Source: Clusia tigrina
Lineage: Eukaryota > Arthropoda > Insecta > Diptera > Clusiidae
Direction of reading: 5' to 3'
Length of the DNA: 64,000 bases
Assembly: GCA_920105625.2 (NCBI GenBank)
Contig: OV050031.1
Location: 132,762,014 to 132,826,013, forward strand
Part shown: piece by piece, positions 1 through 13,300 of the stretch
Layout: each line of letters begins with the position of its first letter
Position numbering within the stretch: position 1 is the stretch's first letter
Program-made: the position numbers and the translations under genes
The notes under the pieces: generated by a model
Seen by the model: the letters and a program-made list of their open reading frames with translations, nothing else
Told to the model about the DNA's origin: nothing
Database searches by the model: none

Positions 1-1108
1 TTGACACTATAGAACTAAACAACATTGTGAACCAAATCGAAAACAATATCAATAATTTAGATTTGCATAACAGGGAAATTATTGAAGTAGAAATAAAAAC
101 TATTGCCAAATACTAAAGTCAGCTATAGAAGACGACAGAGCAAACATAAAAAATACTATAGACGAACTAAAGAAAAGACACAATGAAATTATACGACGAC
201 TTTTGTATGCTGACCAAATATTTAAACTGACTTACCTAAAAAGAAAAATTGAACACATACAGGACAACATAGCATCCGCTAAGAACCATATTTTACACCC
301 TAGTATACTGACATCTGAGGAAATAGACAAATTTGACATAGACTTCTCTAAATTAAGGCTTATGAAAATCGACGTTTTAAATTACAAAGAAGGCCTAGTT
401 ATTCTTGCAATAAAAGTACCAACAGATTTTATGGAAGTAGACCTAAATCTAATAACCTCTTTGCCATCTAGGAAACACTTTCAAATAGAAGAGGCTAACG
501 AATTGATCATAAAAATTGAAAATACTTTTTATACCTACGAGAAAAATGTAATGCTAAAAAACCTAAAACGAAGCAAAAATTGTATTTTCAGAAACAAATG
601 CCAATTAATTTTTGACTATAAAACAAAAATAGAGCAAATTGATGATGAAACAATCGTTGTAAAAAATTCTGTAGATATTAAAATTGTAAACAAATGCGAC
701 CAACGAAATTTGACAATTGACGGAAACTATTTAATAAGTTTCGCTAATTGCGAAATTGAAATTGATCATGAAAAATTTTTTAATCAAAAAGAAATAATGA
801 ACGATAAATTGTTCTACCCTGTTAACAAATTAAATCAGTCATATGAAATTGAACCACATTTTAAGAAAATAGCAATTGAAAATTTCAAGAACAACGAAGC
901 TATCGAAGAATTAATTTTCCATAAAAATATTTCCTATGGAATAAACGCAACCTTTTTATTCTTAGTTGTCATGATAATTCTAATTGTAATATATATTTTC
1001 AAAAAAAGAAACAGTCAAATTAAAATAGTCAATAAAAAGAAAAAAAATACTTTTGAAGATATTGAACTCAAGACTATTATTGAAGTAAAAATTAAATTGA
1101 ATTCTTAA
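1..1108 (+). pseudogene. env: Errantivirus env, 3' portion (copy A)
   Basis: Env-type envelope protein of an insect errantivirus. The C-terminal 300-odd codons are open in one frame up to the stop at 1106-1108. That frame runs upstream without an ATG to about position 105, where the N-terminal part (stop TAA at 114-116) lies in another frame. A one-base frameshift near 98-110 therefore breaks the gene. A hydrophobic segment followed by a basic KK/R cluster (codons at about 945-1010) looks like a transmembrane anchor with a short, lysine-rich cytoplasmic tail. Upstream lies a helical stretch rich in charged residues. The same frameshift is present in copy B, so it predates the duplication. Confidence 0.8.
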
Positions 1109-1334
1109 TAATTATTGTTTAACTATAAGAAACTAGTAAGTTAAAGAAATTTTGTTTTCAACTTTAATAATTGTACTACTATTATATTTTTGTTTAAGTA
1201 ATTTTTTTTAGTAAGAAAAAATTGTTTGATGTTAATTTGTATGATACTCGTTCTCAAACTTAAAAAGCCAATCGGGATTTAAATAAAAAAAAATATATGA
1301 CGACTCAGGAGAGTCTTTTGTCTAAGCGGTGAGA

Positions 1335-1729
1335 AGTTACGTTCCAGACGCAACCCAATACCCTTTTTCCGCTAAAATCATTTCATTAAGCTTATTTCCG
1401 CAGAAAAATATTTTCAACGGAAACTCTGAAAATATTTTCCCACACAATTAATTTAGTGTATACTTTATGCACCTTTCATTTTCGCTGATAAAGCATATTT
1501 CTCACACAAACTCATTGTAGTATATGTTTTATGCACCTTACATTTTTGCTGATAAAGCATATCTTGGCACTTTAGAATTGAGGAACGAGGTAGCTTAAGA
1601 TATTTTAAGTCAGTCTTAAGATTCACGACAACTGTTAAAGTCGTAAAATTTGCAACAAAATAAATAAACGTTAAACATTCTAAAGAATTGTGTTTTATTT
1701 TTCTTGTCAAAAGACATTAAAAACCTAAT
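1335..1729 (+). repeat. Errantivirus 3' LTR (copy A)
   Basis: This 395-bp LTR begins AGTTACGTTCC and ends AACCTAAT, bounds fixed by comparison with the 5' LTR at 45440-45810. It holds two imperfect copies of a unit of about 45 bp (TTTATGCACCTT...GATAAAGCATAT). The 5' LTR has lost 24 bp between these copies. Polypurine signal before it is weak (GCGGTGAGA). Confidence 0.9.
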
Positions 1730-2227
1730 CGCAAGCCATGGCGTAAAACGCAGAAAAAATATTTCTCATCGAATTCATTGAATTTTACAGCTAAATTTTG
1801 ATGAGTAAATTTTAATAAGTAAACCTTTTCCTTTTTCGGTACCAATTTTTCATCCAAATTCATTTTTTTGGTTCTTTTGTTTTTAATTCATTTCTTTCTA
1901 TTTCAAACATACTGCAACCGCAGCCAAAATTCTTTTATCCGCGTCTGACATTGTCGTCCACACACCGAAAGAGTAAATGAAAAATGAATGATTGAGAAAA
2001 TGTTTTGAATGTTTTAAACATTTACCTATCACCTTTGTAAAGTAGTTATCCACACTTAAAAAAAATAAATAAATTGGTTGAAAATTACGGGTGGCAGAGA
2101 CACAGACGCTTTTTGTCATTTTGTTTTATATATTTATACTGCGTGAAATTATCTGTTTTGAAAAGAAAAGAAAGTTGAATTTATATTGTGTTGAAAATCA
2201 TTTATTTGGAATTTTTCCACATTTTTT
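1730..2227. other. Non-coding flank between LTR and Helitron A
   Basis: AT-rich sequence after the CGCA target duplication. It should hold the 3' end of Helitron A (minus strand), but I could not fix a CTRR terminus with its hairpin. Short open frames here show no recognisable similarity. Confidence 0.5.
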
Positions 2228-5200
2228 TCAATGTAACGCAGCTTGATAAACAACATTTTTTGTTTTCTGTTCCGGTGCCTGAATGTACAGAGAATATGGT
2301 TTTCCAACTCGTGAACACGCCACGTATAGCTGGCCGTGTGAAAAACATGGCATTTCCAGATTTAGGCCACACACTTCCAGCGACTGTCCTTGTGACCTGT
2401 TGATTGTCATTGCAAATGCAAGTTTCTCTGGAAACTGACTACGTTTGAACTGAAGTGGCAAATAGTTAGAACTCAAAGGAATTCATGGAATCAAGCATTC
2501 TGCCCCCTTGTAAATCCATTTCAAAATACTTGCAACTATCACATTATTTGATAGCTGCGCCACAATCAGTCGGGTTCTATTATACAGTTTCGGCGCATGA
2601 AGATTGCGAAGCATAATAATGACAGATCCAACTTTGAGACGCAAATGATGCGGCGGCATGCCAGGCAAATCCAAAGAATTTAGAAATTCCACTGGATAAT
2701 TCACGGCTTCGTCTTCATTTTCAACACGATCGATCGATTTGTATGAGCGCAAATTTCCCGGAATTTGACTTGGAATCGTCTAGTTTAAGTCATTAACATC
2801 GGTATTTTTGGCAGCTAAAATTGCGCGTGCACTCAACCAATCGTAGTTACGATAATTTTGGCCAATGTTCGGATAAACATTCGTGATGAGTTCAGCTTTC
2901 GTTGAAGTGAATTGACAAATGGCAGGTGGAATTGATTTAAAAGATGGAAGTATCAACCGGAATTTGCCCATTTCCAGTTCTTAGCAGTTCTTTAGAGAAA
3001 ACTTCCGCGGTGCTATCCTGTTGCAGGACACACGCATACTCATAGTCAATCGTATGGTTCTCACGTACCGCCACAAATACGATGACTTGAGACATGCTTT
3101 GAATCCATCCGCCGCTGTTGATTTCGGAATAACAGGAAGTTTTTGTCGAAAATCGCCTGCTAACAGTATCATTGCGCCACTAAAGCGAAATTATTATTCC
3201 GCAGATCTTTCATGTACGCAATGCCATTTTGAGATCGTATTGTGGCTAAAATCAATGATATCAGGAACGTTTTCCCAGTTTCGCCGGGCACATCAAGAAA
3301 AAATAGTCCACCGTTTCCATCATTGACAGCCTTCATCATTTCATCATACGCACTCTTTTGATGCTCATTCAATAATGGAACATTTCTATGTACTTGTTGT
3401 GCCAATGTTATTCTGTCGTATGCACGCTCACGTTCCAATTCACGATTCAGTACATCTCTGATTTGACGATTTGGCGCTTGCATATGAATTTCAGTCAATA
3501 GTTTGCCACTCATAAGCAAACACAAATCTTCAATCAACACCAATGCTTCATTGTAGATGTCATCGTTCATTTGCAATTCTGAATTCCATGTTGCCACTCG
3601 AATACGATGTAAAATGTCTTCGGCAATGTAATTTTTTTACGTATCCCATAATTGACGCGGATGTGAAGGCTGACATGTCGAAATGATCATCGCGAAAAGT
3701 GTGCGAACTTCAGTGGCATGCGAAGTAGCAATCGCGTCGTCCATCGTTTGATTCCAGTGATTATCATGTTCCAGCAATTGTAATTGCTGGCATGCTTCTC
3801 GAAAAGTTGCACACACTGTACCATTTACAGTACGCAATGACTCAAATGAAGTTGAACCGCGTACATTAATCAATAGCAATAGAAGGTAGAAGCAATCGTC
3901 GTTTTTCGGGTGGATTGTGTAAATTCGTCCTAATGCATTAGTTGAGAACATACCTGGATGTCCATCTACTGGATGTCCATCTACTTGCTGTCTGCGTAAC
4001 CATATCTTCGACGATGAATTCCATGTATAATATCGAGGCATTTCCGAATAAAGCAATGTTCTCGCAAACGGATCACTGGCGCAAGTTGAGAAAAAACTCG
4101 TCAATGTTGTTGCTGGTGGTGTTTCCGCTCGCTGTACTGCATTCTCTGGGTTGAAATACACTCTTTGGCCATTCTCCAAATGAGCTGCGAGATGCACAAC
4201 AGTCGGAAAACGCTCTTGAATTACAAAAAATATTCATGAATATATAAAAATATTCTCCAAAACGCTTCATTGCAGTTCACGTATCGACCCATTTGATACT
4301 TGCTGATCTCATCTCGTTCAAGGCCAATAAACGCCATGTCGCTTCCTTTGGTGACGTACTTGCAAACGTATTTGATCGATTTCACAGAACTGCAATACAC
4401 AACATTGATATGAGTTTTGAATGTTTTAGACAATATTGGCGAATATGGTACGATCCATGTGTTGTCAACTTCGATATTCACTCCTCTAAATTGAATGCTG
4501 AATGTTCTGCCATTGTTGTCTGATGAGCGACGCCGATAGAGTGGATATCCATCACTTCCAGTTTGCGTTTCCGAAAGAAAAGCACGTGGATAGTGTTTCG
4601 TGCATTTATTGTCAGACATACAAACCGAAGTGGGATTGTAGTATCCGCAAGGTCCATGAACCATATTGGTTTTCATCACTTCGTATAATTCTGGATCTAT
4701 CTCTGGATCAGAAATTTCCGCAGATATGAGTACATCCAGCATCTCACAGCACCATATATACATTGCTTCACGATAAAGTCCATCAAATATCGTAGCTGTT
4801 GTTTGAAAACTCGTGCTGTGACATCGTGACGATCGCTTGCTGATTGACCGCGATTCAATAATTCCGTTATCTGTGGGCATGTGCCTTGGGCTGCCAATGT
4901 ATGTTGATGGCAAAATCGTGAATCGGCCAAGGTTTGTCACATCTTCATCGCTATTGACCGCATCTCGCAAGTGAATATACTCTTCAGATCGAAGCTTGGT
5001 CTGATTGAAGCGAATAAAATTGAGTCGTTCTGTCTCCATCGTCACGTACATATCAACTGCATACTGTTGAAATAATCGGCGATATCTCAAGAGATGGTTG
5101 TCAATTCCTTCGCGAATCATCAATCGATACGCGTCAAAGTTGCGCTGACCTTCTTATTTGTATCGACTCCTAAAAGTTAACAAAAAATTAAGTTACAATC

Positions 5201-6368
5201 AAGAGTGTTTGTTTTTCTTTTACTAACCATTGGTAGGATTGATCATGTTGTATCTCAAGTGACATCCATCTTCACCACAGCAGAACATAAGCGGATATTG
5301 TAGTGAGTCATACGATCGATGGGTTTCATTGATTCGCTCTAATGCATCTCCAGCTCGACGTTTAATAACAATATCACGGGATTATAAATTATCGCCAACA
5401 ACAACAATTGATATTTCATCGGCCGTCGGTGCATTATATTGCCGTTCATGAGTGCCTGCTGGTCGTTTGTCCGCTTTTATGACGATTCTGTGATCATCAG
5501 ATGGCATCTTTTCTAACGAAGTTTTGAATAACCGAATTAGTTCGTTGTGTTCATGCAACATTTCTTGCAATTGCTGCACAATTTCTCTCTTCGTCGCATT
5601 GAAAATTGCACAACGTCGATCCACTTCTTCATTTGAATCTCCAAGGAAATATATTTGGAGATGTTTGTGATCTTGATCCGGATGCGGCAACAGCGATCCA
5701 GCAAGAAGATAAATTTGCCCGTGAATCTGTATAGTTGCAGACAAATATGTTAATTTCTGTATTTTATTGGCGAGATAATAAGTGTTAGAAATTTTGAAAT
5801 AAGTGTTAGATCATTTGATAACAATCGCTATACATCTTGGAATTTTATAAAACATTCGAATTTGGTGATTCACCGTAAAGCAATGACCGCAATGGCTCTG
5901 GTGGAGGAAGTAACTCTGGTAATTTCACTTTTCCGCTTGCGCAACACAATCCGGCTGGTTCTTTTGGAAATTTCAGTGCATCGCAATGCGGGCAAACGAC
6001 AGACATCGAAGCAAATCGAACTGATGCTTGCGCACCGTATTCAATGTCCGGCTCATATCGAAAGGCTGCACGTTCGATATTCACATTAGGCAATCGTTGT
6101 TGTTGCTGGCGTTGTCGGTGAGCAGCCAAATGTTGTTCTCTTGCTTCATGAATTTCCTGAGCACGAACTTGTCTTCTTCTCAATCGTTGTTACTCATTGT
6201 AAGCTTCGTGAGCCTCTTGTGATTGTCGCGCACGATGTTCAATCATTCCGATTCGAGCAGATTCTCTTGCAGTAGCATTTGCCTCTTCCGTATGACGTGC
6301 TGTATAATTACGTTGGTCCGTTGTAAGTCGGGAATGCCGACCGATATTAGCGCGACCTCTTTGTGGCA
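2228..6368 (-). pseudogene. Helitron RepHel relic A (Rep motifs deleted)
   Basis: Rolling-circle transposase/helicase, read right to left. The start is MPQRGRANIG at 6368. A basic, Q-rich N-terminus with a CPHC...CC cluster follows (5845-6183), then Helitron N-terminal sequence (4221-5744). Pif1-type helicase motifs come last: a degenerate Walker A, GETGKT (3169-3597); GDFRQKLPVI (about 3150); and AFAMTINRSQGQSL with LYVACSRVG (2228-2476). Many stops and frameshifts break it. In the Rep region, SPRHM runs straight into CPQITELL, and AVRCWMYS into VLISAEI (about 4735-4890). The FTCNP and HUH (PHAH) motifs expected between these are absent. The protein cannot nick or join DNA. Confidence 0.88.
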
Positions 6369-7225
6369 TCGTAACAAATTTCAATCTGTAATTGATCACT
6401 TTGTATGAAACACACATAAAGTTTTCACGGAATAATTTTCAATAATTTACCTTTTGAAGAACCGAAATAAAGAAAGCAAACGACCGAAATTGAACGATTC
6501 AAATAATTTACAAATCAGCTGAAGAAATAACACAAATAAATTCCAAAGGAAATGAGGTTAGGTATTCACCAACAAACAAAAATAATGAACTCACTTTTTT
6601 TGTTTGAAATGTCAATAATTTCACCCAAAAACTGATGATCCACAGATTTTAAATTAAATATTTCGTGAATGTAAACAATTTAACAATTTAATGGAATGAA
6701 TTTAACTCGAGAAATCAATTAAAATTTGGAAAAATGTCAGAAAGTCAATTGACCATGTCCGCACTGTTCGAATAAACAAATCAGAAAGAACAAATAATAT
6801 ACGCAGCTGTCAAAATAAATAAGCGTCTACAGCTCCATATGTTGAGTTATTGGAGTATCAGTCAGTGCTTACAACACCAATATGAAACTAAATGTGCGCG
6901 TGCCACACCACGCACATACAAAAAAAATGAGAACAAAAAGTGAGATTAGGTTTTTCGAATTTTCCGAATTTTCCGACTTTTCCGAATGTTTTGAGATCGA
7001 TAGATTTGCAAGAAACAATTGGAAAAAAAAATTTGAAAGAAAAAAAATTTTGTACGGAAAAAAGACCTTTTTGGAATTTTTAAATTTTCCGACTTTTCTT
7101 CAAGAAGAGTATAAGGTTTTTTTATTTCTAAACCTTCCCAGATCCACAACGAACAACCTCTGAAAATTCCATCAATATTGGTCCAGCCGTTCTCGAGCCT
7201 TAGCGTCACTATAACAAACAAACAT
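6369..7225. other. Helitron upstream region and possible RTE-like 3' fragment
   Basis: No gene. 6951-6987 is a short tandem run of TTTTCCGA units. The stretch 7165-7245 (GGTCCAGCCGTTCTCGAG, then ACAAACAAACATTC, then a TA-rich tail) resembles 3' ends of RTE-type non-LTR elements or derived SINEs. That is recognition only, with low confidence. The Helitron 5' TC terminus was not located. Confidence 0.4.
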
Positions 7226-7890
7226 TCATTTATATATATATAGATATGGTTTTGAAATTATTTCTTTTATGTTGTTTAAAGGAAGAAGAATTAGATGTAG
7301 GTCTTCGAAAGGCTTTACTTCTAGAATAGGTATTTTTATGCTGAAAATTATATTCGTATTATTATAATAGACTTGTAAATATAATATATTATACAGATGT
7401 TCTTTTGATATAATTTTCAGTGACTGCCTTAACAAATGATTATAGACGTTTTCTATTTCTTATTTATTTATTATTTATTTGGTATTACATTTAATTTGGC
7501 TAAAACTATTGGTTCTGCTATGTTAGTTATGTGTGTATTTAGCAGATCTATATTGTAATTAATTTCGTTCATAAGTTGCACCTCCCTAGCTATATTTCCG
7601 TCTTTTTCTATTCTAATATTTGTTAGTTTAGAATTTTGTAATATATATTTTGTTATTATTTTTCTGATTATATATATGAGATGTTGTGTAGTTGTGTTAA
7701 TGTATCTACCATATGTGTATTAAGTTTTTGTTGATTTCCTAAAAAGTGTTCTGGTTTGAATGGTTTAAGTATTCGGACTGCATTCGTTGAGAACAGTCAG
7801 TCGCGTTAGAATTTCTTCCTTCTGCTACTGATAGTTTTACACTTTTCTTAATCCTCATATACCTTTGAAAACAAACAACAACAACAAAAA
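7226..7890 (-). pseudogene. Second errantivirus env fragment (minus)
   Basis: Env C-terminal region on the minus strand. The readable block at 7226-7435 includes NIIFSIKIPIL and LHLILLPLNNIKEI. Upstream, degenerate frames (7440-7750) contain LNTHMVDTLTQLHNI. The same sequence occurs inverted at 21230-21835, more complete there. The I-like element begins immediately to the right, and the env N-terminal half (19005-19600) lies beyond its tail. The I element therefore appears to have inserted into this env. Confidence 0.65.
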
Positions 7891-7949
7891 ACCGGATTTA
7901 AAAAAAATAAATACAAATAAAAAGCCATTGTCACACTGCCTTATTAATC

Positions 7950-9139
7950 ATGACCTCCTCTTCGGGAGTTAATCGATTCGCGCAGCACGCCTCCACCAAA
8001 ACGACCAAAGGATCAAAATTTTAACTCACAAAATCCTAACGATTTCTTAACAATAGACCTAATTACTAACAAAAAAGCAAAATTGAGAACAAACAATTAC
8101 AATCATTTCATATATTTTTTGTTTCAAAAGCATTAGAAAGCATAAAGCAACTCCGAAAAGCCTGAAAAACTGCATTCACTCGCGAAGGCGACTTCTCTAC
8201 GTCTTCTCTTTTTCAAAAGCTACAAAATACCAAACGAAATAAAAATTCGATTCCTTAACTTCAAAGTCGATTCACATATACCACCAACTTTGTAATGCAA
8301 AAACTGCATTTGATTAGATCATTCGAAACAATTTTGCAAGTGTGAATTTAAAAGTGAAATCTGCTCCCCTAGCACACATGATCCTGTAACGTGCAAAAAT
8401 GTAGAATGTGCAAATTGCAAGAATGAACACAGTTCATCTTACAAAAATTGTCCAAGCATAATCAAAAGAAACCAAATAAAACAAATAAAAATAACAAATA
8501 ACTGTACTTACGATGAAGCTACGACAATCGCAGGCGATAACAAAAGCACATCTTTCTCTATTGAAATTTCCACTGAGACCCTAGAAAAGCAATAACAAAA
8601 CGCAATAAAAGAATTGAAGTCTGCCGCAATAAGCAAAGAAGAAACAGTAAATCTTAGAAGATGTTATTGAGATATTCAAAAAATATCTACCACACAATAA
8701 ACTCTCAGCAATATTCCCAGGCGACCCTAGAAAAGCAATAATAAAACGCAATAAAAGAATTGAACTCTGAAGCAAAGTAACAACATACAAGCATCACTAA
8801 ATAATACAAATGTAATTTCAAATAAACTACACCATCCACAAATATTAAGAAAATTACTCAAGCAACACTAGTAATAATCCTAAACTCATCAAAACCAATA
8901 CATCAGTAAACACAACATCTGCATTAAAGTCAGAAAATATAAACTAATATAATACCAAATACACAACTCCAACATTATCCTATTTTAACCAACCTACAAC
9001 AAATTCAATCCTTTCAAACTCCATAGCACATAAAACTAAGACACCAGAATATCGAACACAATAAAACACTATAATTTCCCATGACTCAAATTGAATTTCA
9101 AAAGAAGAAGCTCTACTCGATATAACTTTATGTATATCA
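7950..9139 (+). pseudogene. I-like ORF1 (gag-like nucleic-acid-binding protein), degenerate
   Basis: Starts MTSSSGVNRF at 7950. A frameshifted body leads to a zinc-knuckle block near 8375-8470, readable as DPVTCKNVECANC, then KNEH and NCPSIIKRN, typical of I/jockey ORF1 proteins that package element RNA. Downstream is a Ser/Thr/Asn-rich tail (about 8860-9060). A 146-bp step is duplicated: the stretch starting ACCCTAGAAAAGC recurs at 8578 and 8724. An inverted relative lies at 20391-21171. Confidence 0.7.
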
Positions 9140-10263
9140 TGTGAGGACTAAAATCTTCGGTGGAAATTTTGGCCCACACTACATGTGACAGAGTCGCTAC
9201 GAAACTATATACACACACACATCACGATAAAATACCCGAACCGAAGCAACTGCATTATAAATTTAACGAAAAAACTACATACTTTGTAACCAATCAGCGC
9301 AGCAGTGGCGGGAGAACAGATCACCATCTGCATATTATACCAGTTGGAATAATAGCTAGGATTACAACAAAAGCAACCTCACGCACAGCCAGCTATCTTG
9401 CCAACCAGCGCTACGCTTGCGAAGAGAGGAAAAACACAGCGACGAAGAGTACAACAGATACCCGCAGGACAAGAGAAGGTGAGTGCACGAACTCAAGCGG
9501 TGGATTTTGCCGAGTGCGCTCGCTCGGTAATTTTACACTAACAACACGAATAAACGAGAGCAAAGCACAAGAGAGACAACGACAGAGCGACCATCACGCA
9601 AACGGCCAGCAAGTACAAAGCAGAAGGAGGAATGCAAATGAAATGCTGGTTGCCAGTTAAATTGAACATAAAATATTTAACAACAACAACACTACAGGAT
9701 TCCGGATAGCGCTGCTTGCAGCCAACAATACTGCAGGCCAACCAAGGACCGTTGGAGTGAGGTGGATGACCGTCAGAAGTTTAAGGTGGCCCAAGGGCAA
9801 AATACTGCAACAACAACAAGCCTGACTGCAACAACTACAAGCCTGGCCACAACAACAACAGCCGGCCTAGCCCAAACGGAAGTAAAGTTACACAACGGTG
9901 GTCCGCCAATAACAACATGTGTCAGCCGCTGCGACCTGCGACTATATAAACCACGTAGCCCAAGCTGTAGGTCTCTTCGTCGATCACCAACATCGTGACT
10001 AGCAACAACTCTACGCCATACAAAGTACAATACGAACACAGAAAGCTTAGCGAGAACATCTGTTTTTTTAATCGTTTTCTCGCTAAGCCATACACAGACA
10101 GAGACTATAGGGATTCAGTGAGAGCATCTGGTTTTTAATTTGTTTCGAGTAAGGACTAACAAGAGTCCATAATCAAAATTCTAAATAAATACACTGAAAT
10201 TAATTTAACTCGCAGAATTTTTATATTTTTTCTGTATACGACCCCTGGAAGCCGCTGAGTTTT
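9140..10263 (+). repeat. Truncated solo LTR of the gag-only element family
   Basis: Begins TGTGAGGAC and is the reverse complement of the LTRs at 13527-14910 and 17458-18839. It ends after CCGCTGAGTTTT, about 35 bp short of the expected CA end. It is about 1.12 kb against 1.38 kb because part of the hairpin array is missing: one full hairpin (10045-10088) and one broken one (from 10112) remain. The open frame at 9160-9660 is just LTR sequence, not a gene. Confidence 0.85.
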
Positions 10264-10309
10264 CATTTATTTTTATTTCCATTTATTTTTATTTCTCTTC
10301 ATTTTTGTC

Positions 10310-13300
10310 CTAAATGTTCTCCAATGGAACATAAACGGATACCAAAACAATCTACATGAAATAGAAATTCTTATAAAAAAAGTGTCACCTGATGTGATCG
10401 ATTTGCAAGAAACCCACGTAACGTACAAACCATAAACCTTAACAACTACATTTCTACATAAACAACTCCAATTTCCAGTTTGCAAAAGGCGGCACTGCTT
10501 AGTTTCTAAGAAAGGCAATTCAATATTCCCGTTTTAATTTAACCGACAACTTATTTGGGGTAGCAATCACAATTAAAGACGAGATACAAGTAACTATCAT
10601 TTCACTATATCTTCCACCTTCCGCCAATTTCTCACTGATCCGGACTCAATTTACACTAGTATCAACACTCCACTTCTCCTACTAGGAGATCTAAATGCCC
10701 ATAATGCTCTTTGCAGCTCTCCCAATAAAAACAAAAATAATTGAGAATTTCTTTCTGCAAACGAACCTTTCAATTTTATACGACTGTTCTCTAACCAAAT
10801 TTTCTACACACTCCATTTTCTCACACGTTAATATTTCCTGTGCTGCAGCGAAACTTCTACCTCATCTGTCCTGGAAAATTGATAATTATCTGCACGGTAG
10901 TGATCATTTTCCTATATACCTAACTTTCCGAAACAACTCAAACTAGTCTAATAGATCACTTCCAAACAAGATTAGAGGGTATGAATTCGATAAAGCCGAC
11001 AAAAAAAAATTTCCATCTTGTGGCAAGTAAAATTTCCAACACAACTGTTTCAAACAATAACAACAAAGATGCTGCCCAATTTCACAAAAATATCCTATCT
11101 GCTGCGAATCAAACAATAGCAAAAACATACCAAAATACACAAAGAGCCAAAAGCGTACCCTTGTAGAACTGTGACCTTGCTGTACTGCGCAGAAACAAAC
11201 AGACACTATGACACATTTTGAAAAAATAATTGCTTAATTTCAAGCCTCCTCAAATTTAAAAAAGCTAATGCTATTTTAAAAGAGAAGCTAAATTAGCAAA
11301 GAAAATTCCTTCTATGAATTATGTAAACTGATTACCACGCAACAACACACCAGCCCTCTCCAGCGATATAAAATTCAAGGCCATCATTGTCACTGAGAAA
11401 CTTCGAGTCAATTCCACCATAAACTACAATCCTAACAAGTCAGGAAAACTCATAGAACCAAAAATCTCTCAAATAAAGCTAAATTGCATCCTCTCCGTCG
11501 TAAAAAGCAAATCCCCTGGGTTTGACAAAATCAGCTACATATATCATGCTAAATAATTTATCTCAATCAGCTAAATTCCATTTGCTTAATGTTTACAACA
11601 ATATTTTTTCAAATGGAATAATCCCACAGGAATGAAAAACAGCAATAGTTATCCCGCTGCCCAAACAGGGAAAAGCTCAAAACTAATTGGAAGGCTATAG
11701 GCCAATATCATTACTTTCTTGTACTAGGAAACTCCTGGAAAAAAATGGCGCTCAAAGGCCTTCTTGGTTCTTCCAGCCAAACATATTAATCCATCCGAAG
11801 CAGGTAGCATTCAAACCCAATAAAGGGCACTGATGATACTCCACTTTTTGTGGATCAGCAAATAGCAAAAAGCATAACAAGCAAAAACCATAGCAATGGT
11901 GTTCCACAAGGATCTCCATTGTCCCTCGAGTTGTTCCAGATTGAGTTCGTGAAGCTGCACATAATTGTCAACGTGGACCCCTTTTTCAACCACTGTATCT
12001 ATGCCGACGACCTATACCTATCTGCAAAATATAAAGATGATACTATCCTACAAGGATAATTAATAAATCTTTTCTCCTAAATCAATGACTGGCTAGAAAA
12101 AACAGGAAAGTAAATATGTTTTTCAAAAGCATAGATTTTACACATCTGTAGAAAATAAATCTGCTCACCTACTATTATTTTAATTAATTCTGATATCATA
12201 GAATCTGTAAACAGTATAAAAATCATAGGCTTAATTTTTGATAATTATTATAAATGGTCAGGACATGTCGACTATTTAATAAAAAACTCTAGTAAACAGG
12301 CTAAATTTAATTAAATGTTTAACTAACTTTAATAATAAAATTAAACCCAACACAACTGTAAATATTATTAAATCACAAACAATAGCTAACATCAGAAAAA
12401 TCATTTCAATATACCACGCAGTAACAATGAACGCTACTGGAGCATTCTGATCTACGCCAAATAACAAATAGACTAACAGAGGCAAGGCTCCTGACCTTCA
12501 GCCCAAGGAAAACAATATGCACCGCCAACTTAGCAAAAAATATTTTACTGCCTGGTTTGGATCCGAATTTAAATCGTCCCTCAAGACACAAAATGATATC
12601 AGCTTTAGAATGATCCAAGTTGGCTTTCACACCAAACCTCATAAGAGATTAATTCCATCATGGACAATAAGAGACAATAGCTTTATGTCTTCATTAATGT
12701 TACTAAAAAAAAGTTCCATAAATAACAATACATATTTAAAATACTTCCATGAAAACGCAGAAAAATAGCGAAGCGATGGAATTTTTACTGCATCGATGGA
12801 TCCAAATCAACCAATGGAGTCGCCTACGCAGTAATCGATGCGGAACTTAAGGTTCCGGTAAAGTTAACTGACTCATTTTCACTGCAGAAGCAGACACGAT
12901 CTTATTAGAAGCAAAGCTTATTAGCAGCAAATTTCTGTGAAAATATAAAGGGGAACACATCATCTGTACCGATTCCCTGCCAAGTGTAAAAGCAATTCAA
13001 AACATACTACAAACTAAAGAAGCACTGCAGATATTCTAGTAGAATATCCAAAAATAAATCAAAATTATGTGGATTCCAGCGCATGCTGGAATTCACGGGA
13101 ACGAAATTGCTGATGCCGATGCGATATATGAATCCAATGCTCCCATGTTATTGCAACAGACACATCAAAAGAAAGAACTGCAACGACAGATCGGAATCTA
13201 TTACCTGAACCAAAGCCAAGAAGATTGGAACTGCTACTCCCACTACTACAAACAAATAAGCGTCGAGATTACGGCCCCGATCTATCCCAAAACAGCCAGA

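Larger units (their letters stand above)
1..1729 (+). mobile_element. Errantivirus (Ty3/gypsy) 3' part, cut by window start
   Basis: Contains the end of env, an AT-rich 3' untranslated stretch (1109-1334) and the complete 3' LTR. The following CGCA (1730-1733) is the same target-site duplication seen around the full copy at 45440-52273, so both copies derive from a single insertion event that was later duplicated. Confidence 0.9.

Noticed and set aside
1300..1325. GACTC/GAGTC mini-hairpin before the 3' LTR as a terminator
   Set aside because: Five-base stem only; errantivirus 3' ends are defined by LTR signals, not by such hairpins.
1898..2119. Short minus-strand ORF beside the Helitron
   Set aside because: No similarity, AT-rich, duplicated only because the whole region is duplicated.
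3021..3326. Plus-strand ORF over the Helitron helicase
   Set aside because: Shadow frame opposite the conserved GDFRQKLPVI helicase motif.
5862..6222. Plus-strand ORFs opposite the Helitron N-terminus
   Set aside because: Shadows of the minus-strand RepHel frame.
9160..9660. 166-codon open frame at the left of the solo LTR
   Set aside because: It coincides with LTR sequence shared, on the opposite strand, with both LTRs of the gag-only element; low-complexity, no domain. Same for 14388-14909 and 59704-60204.
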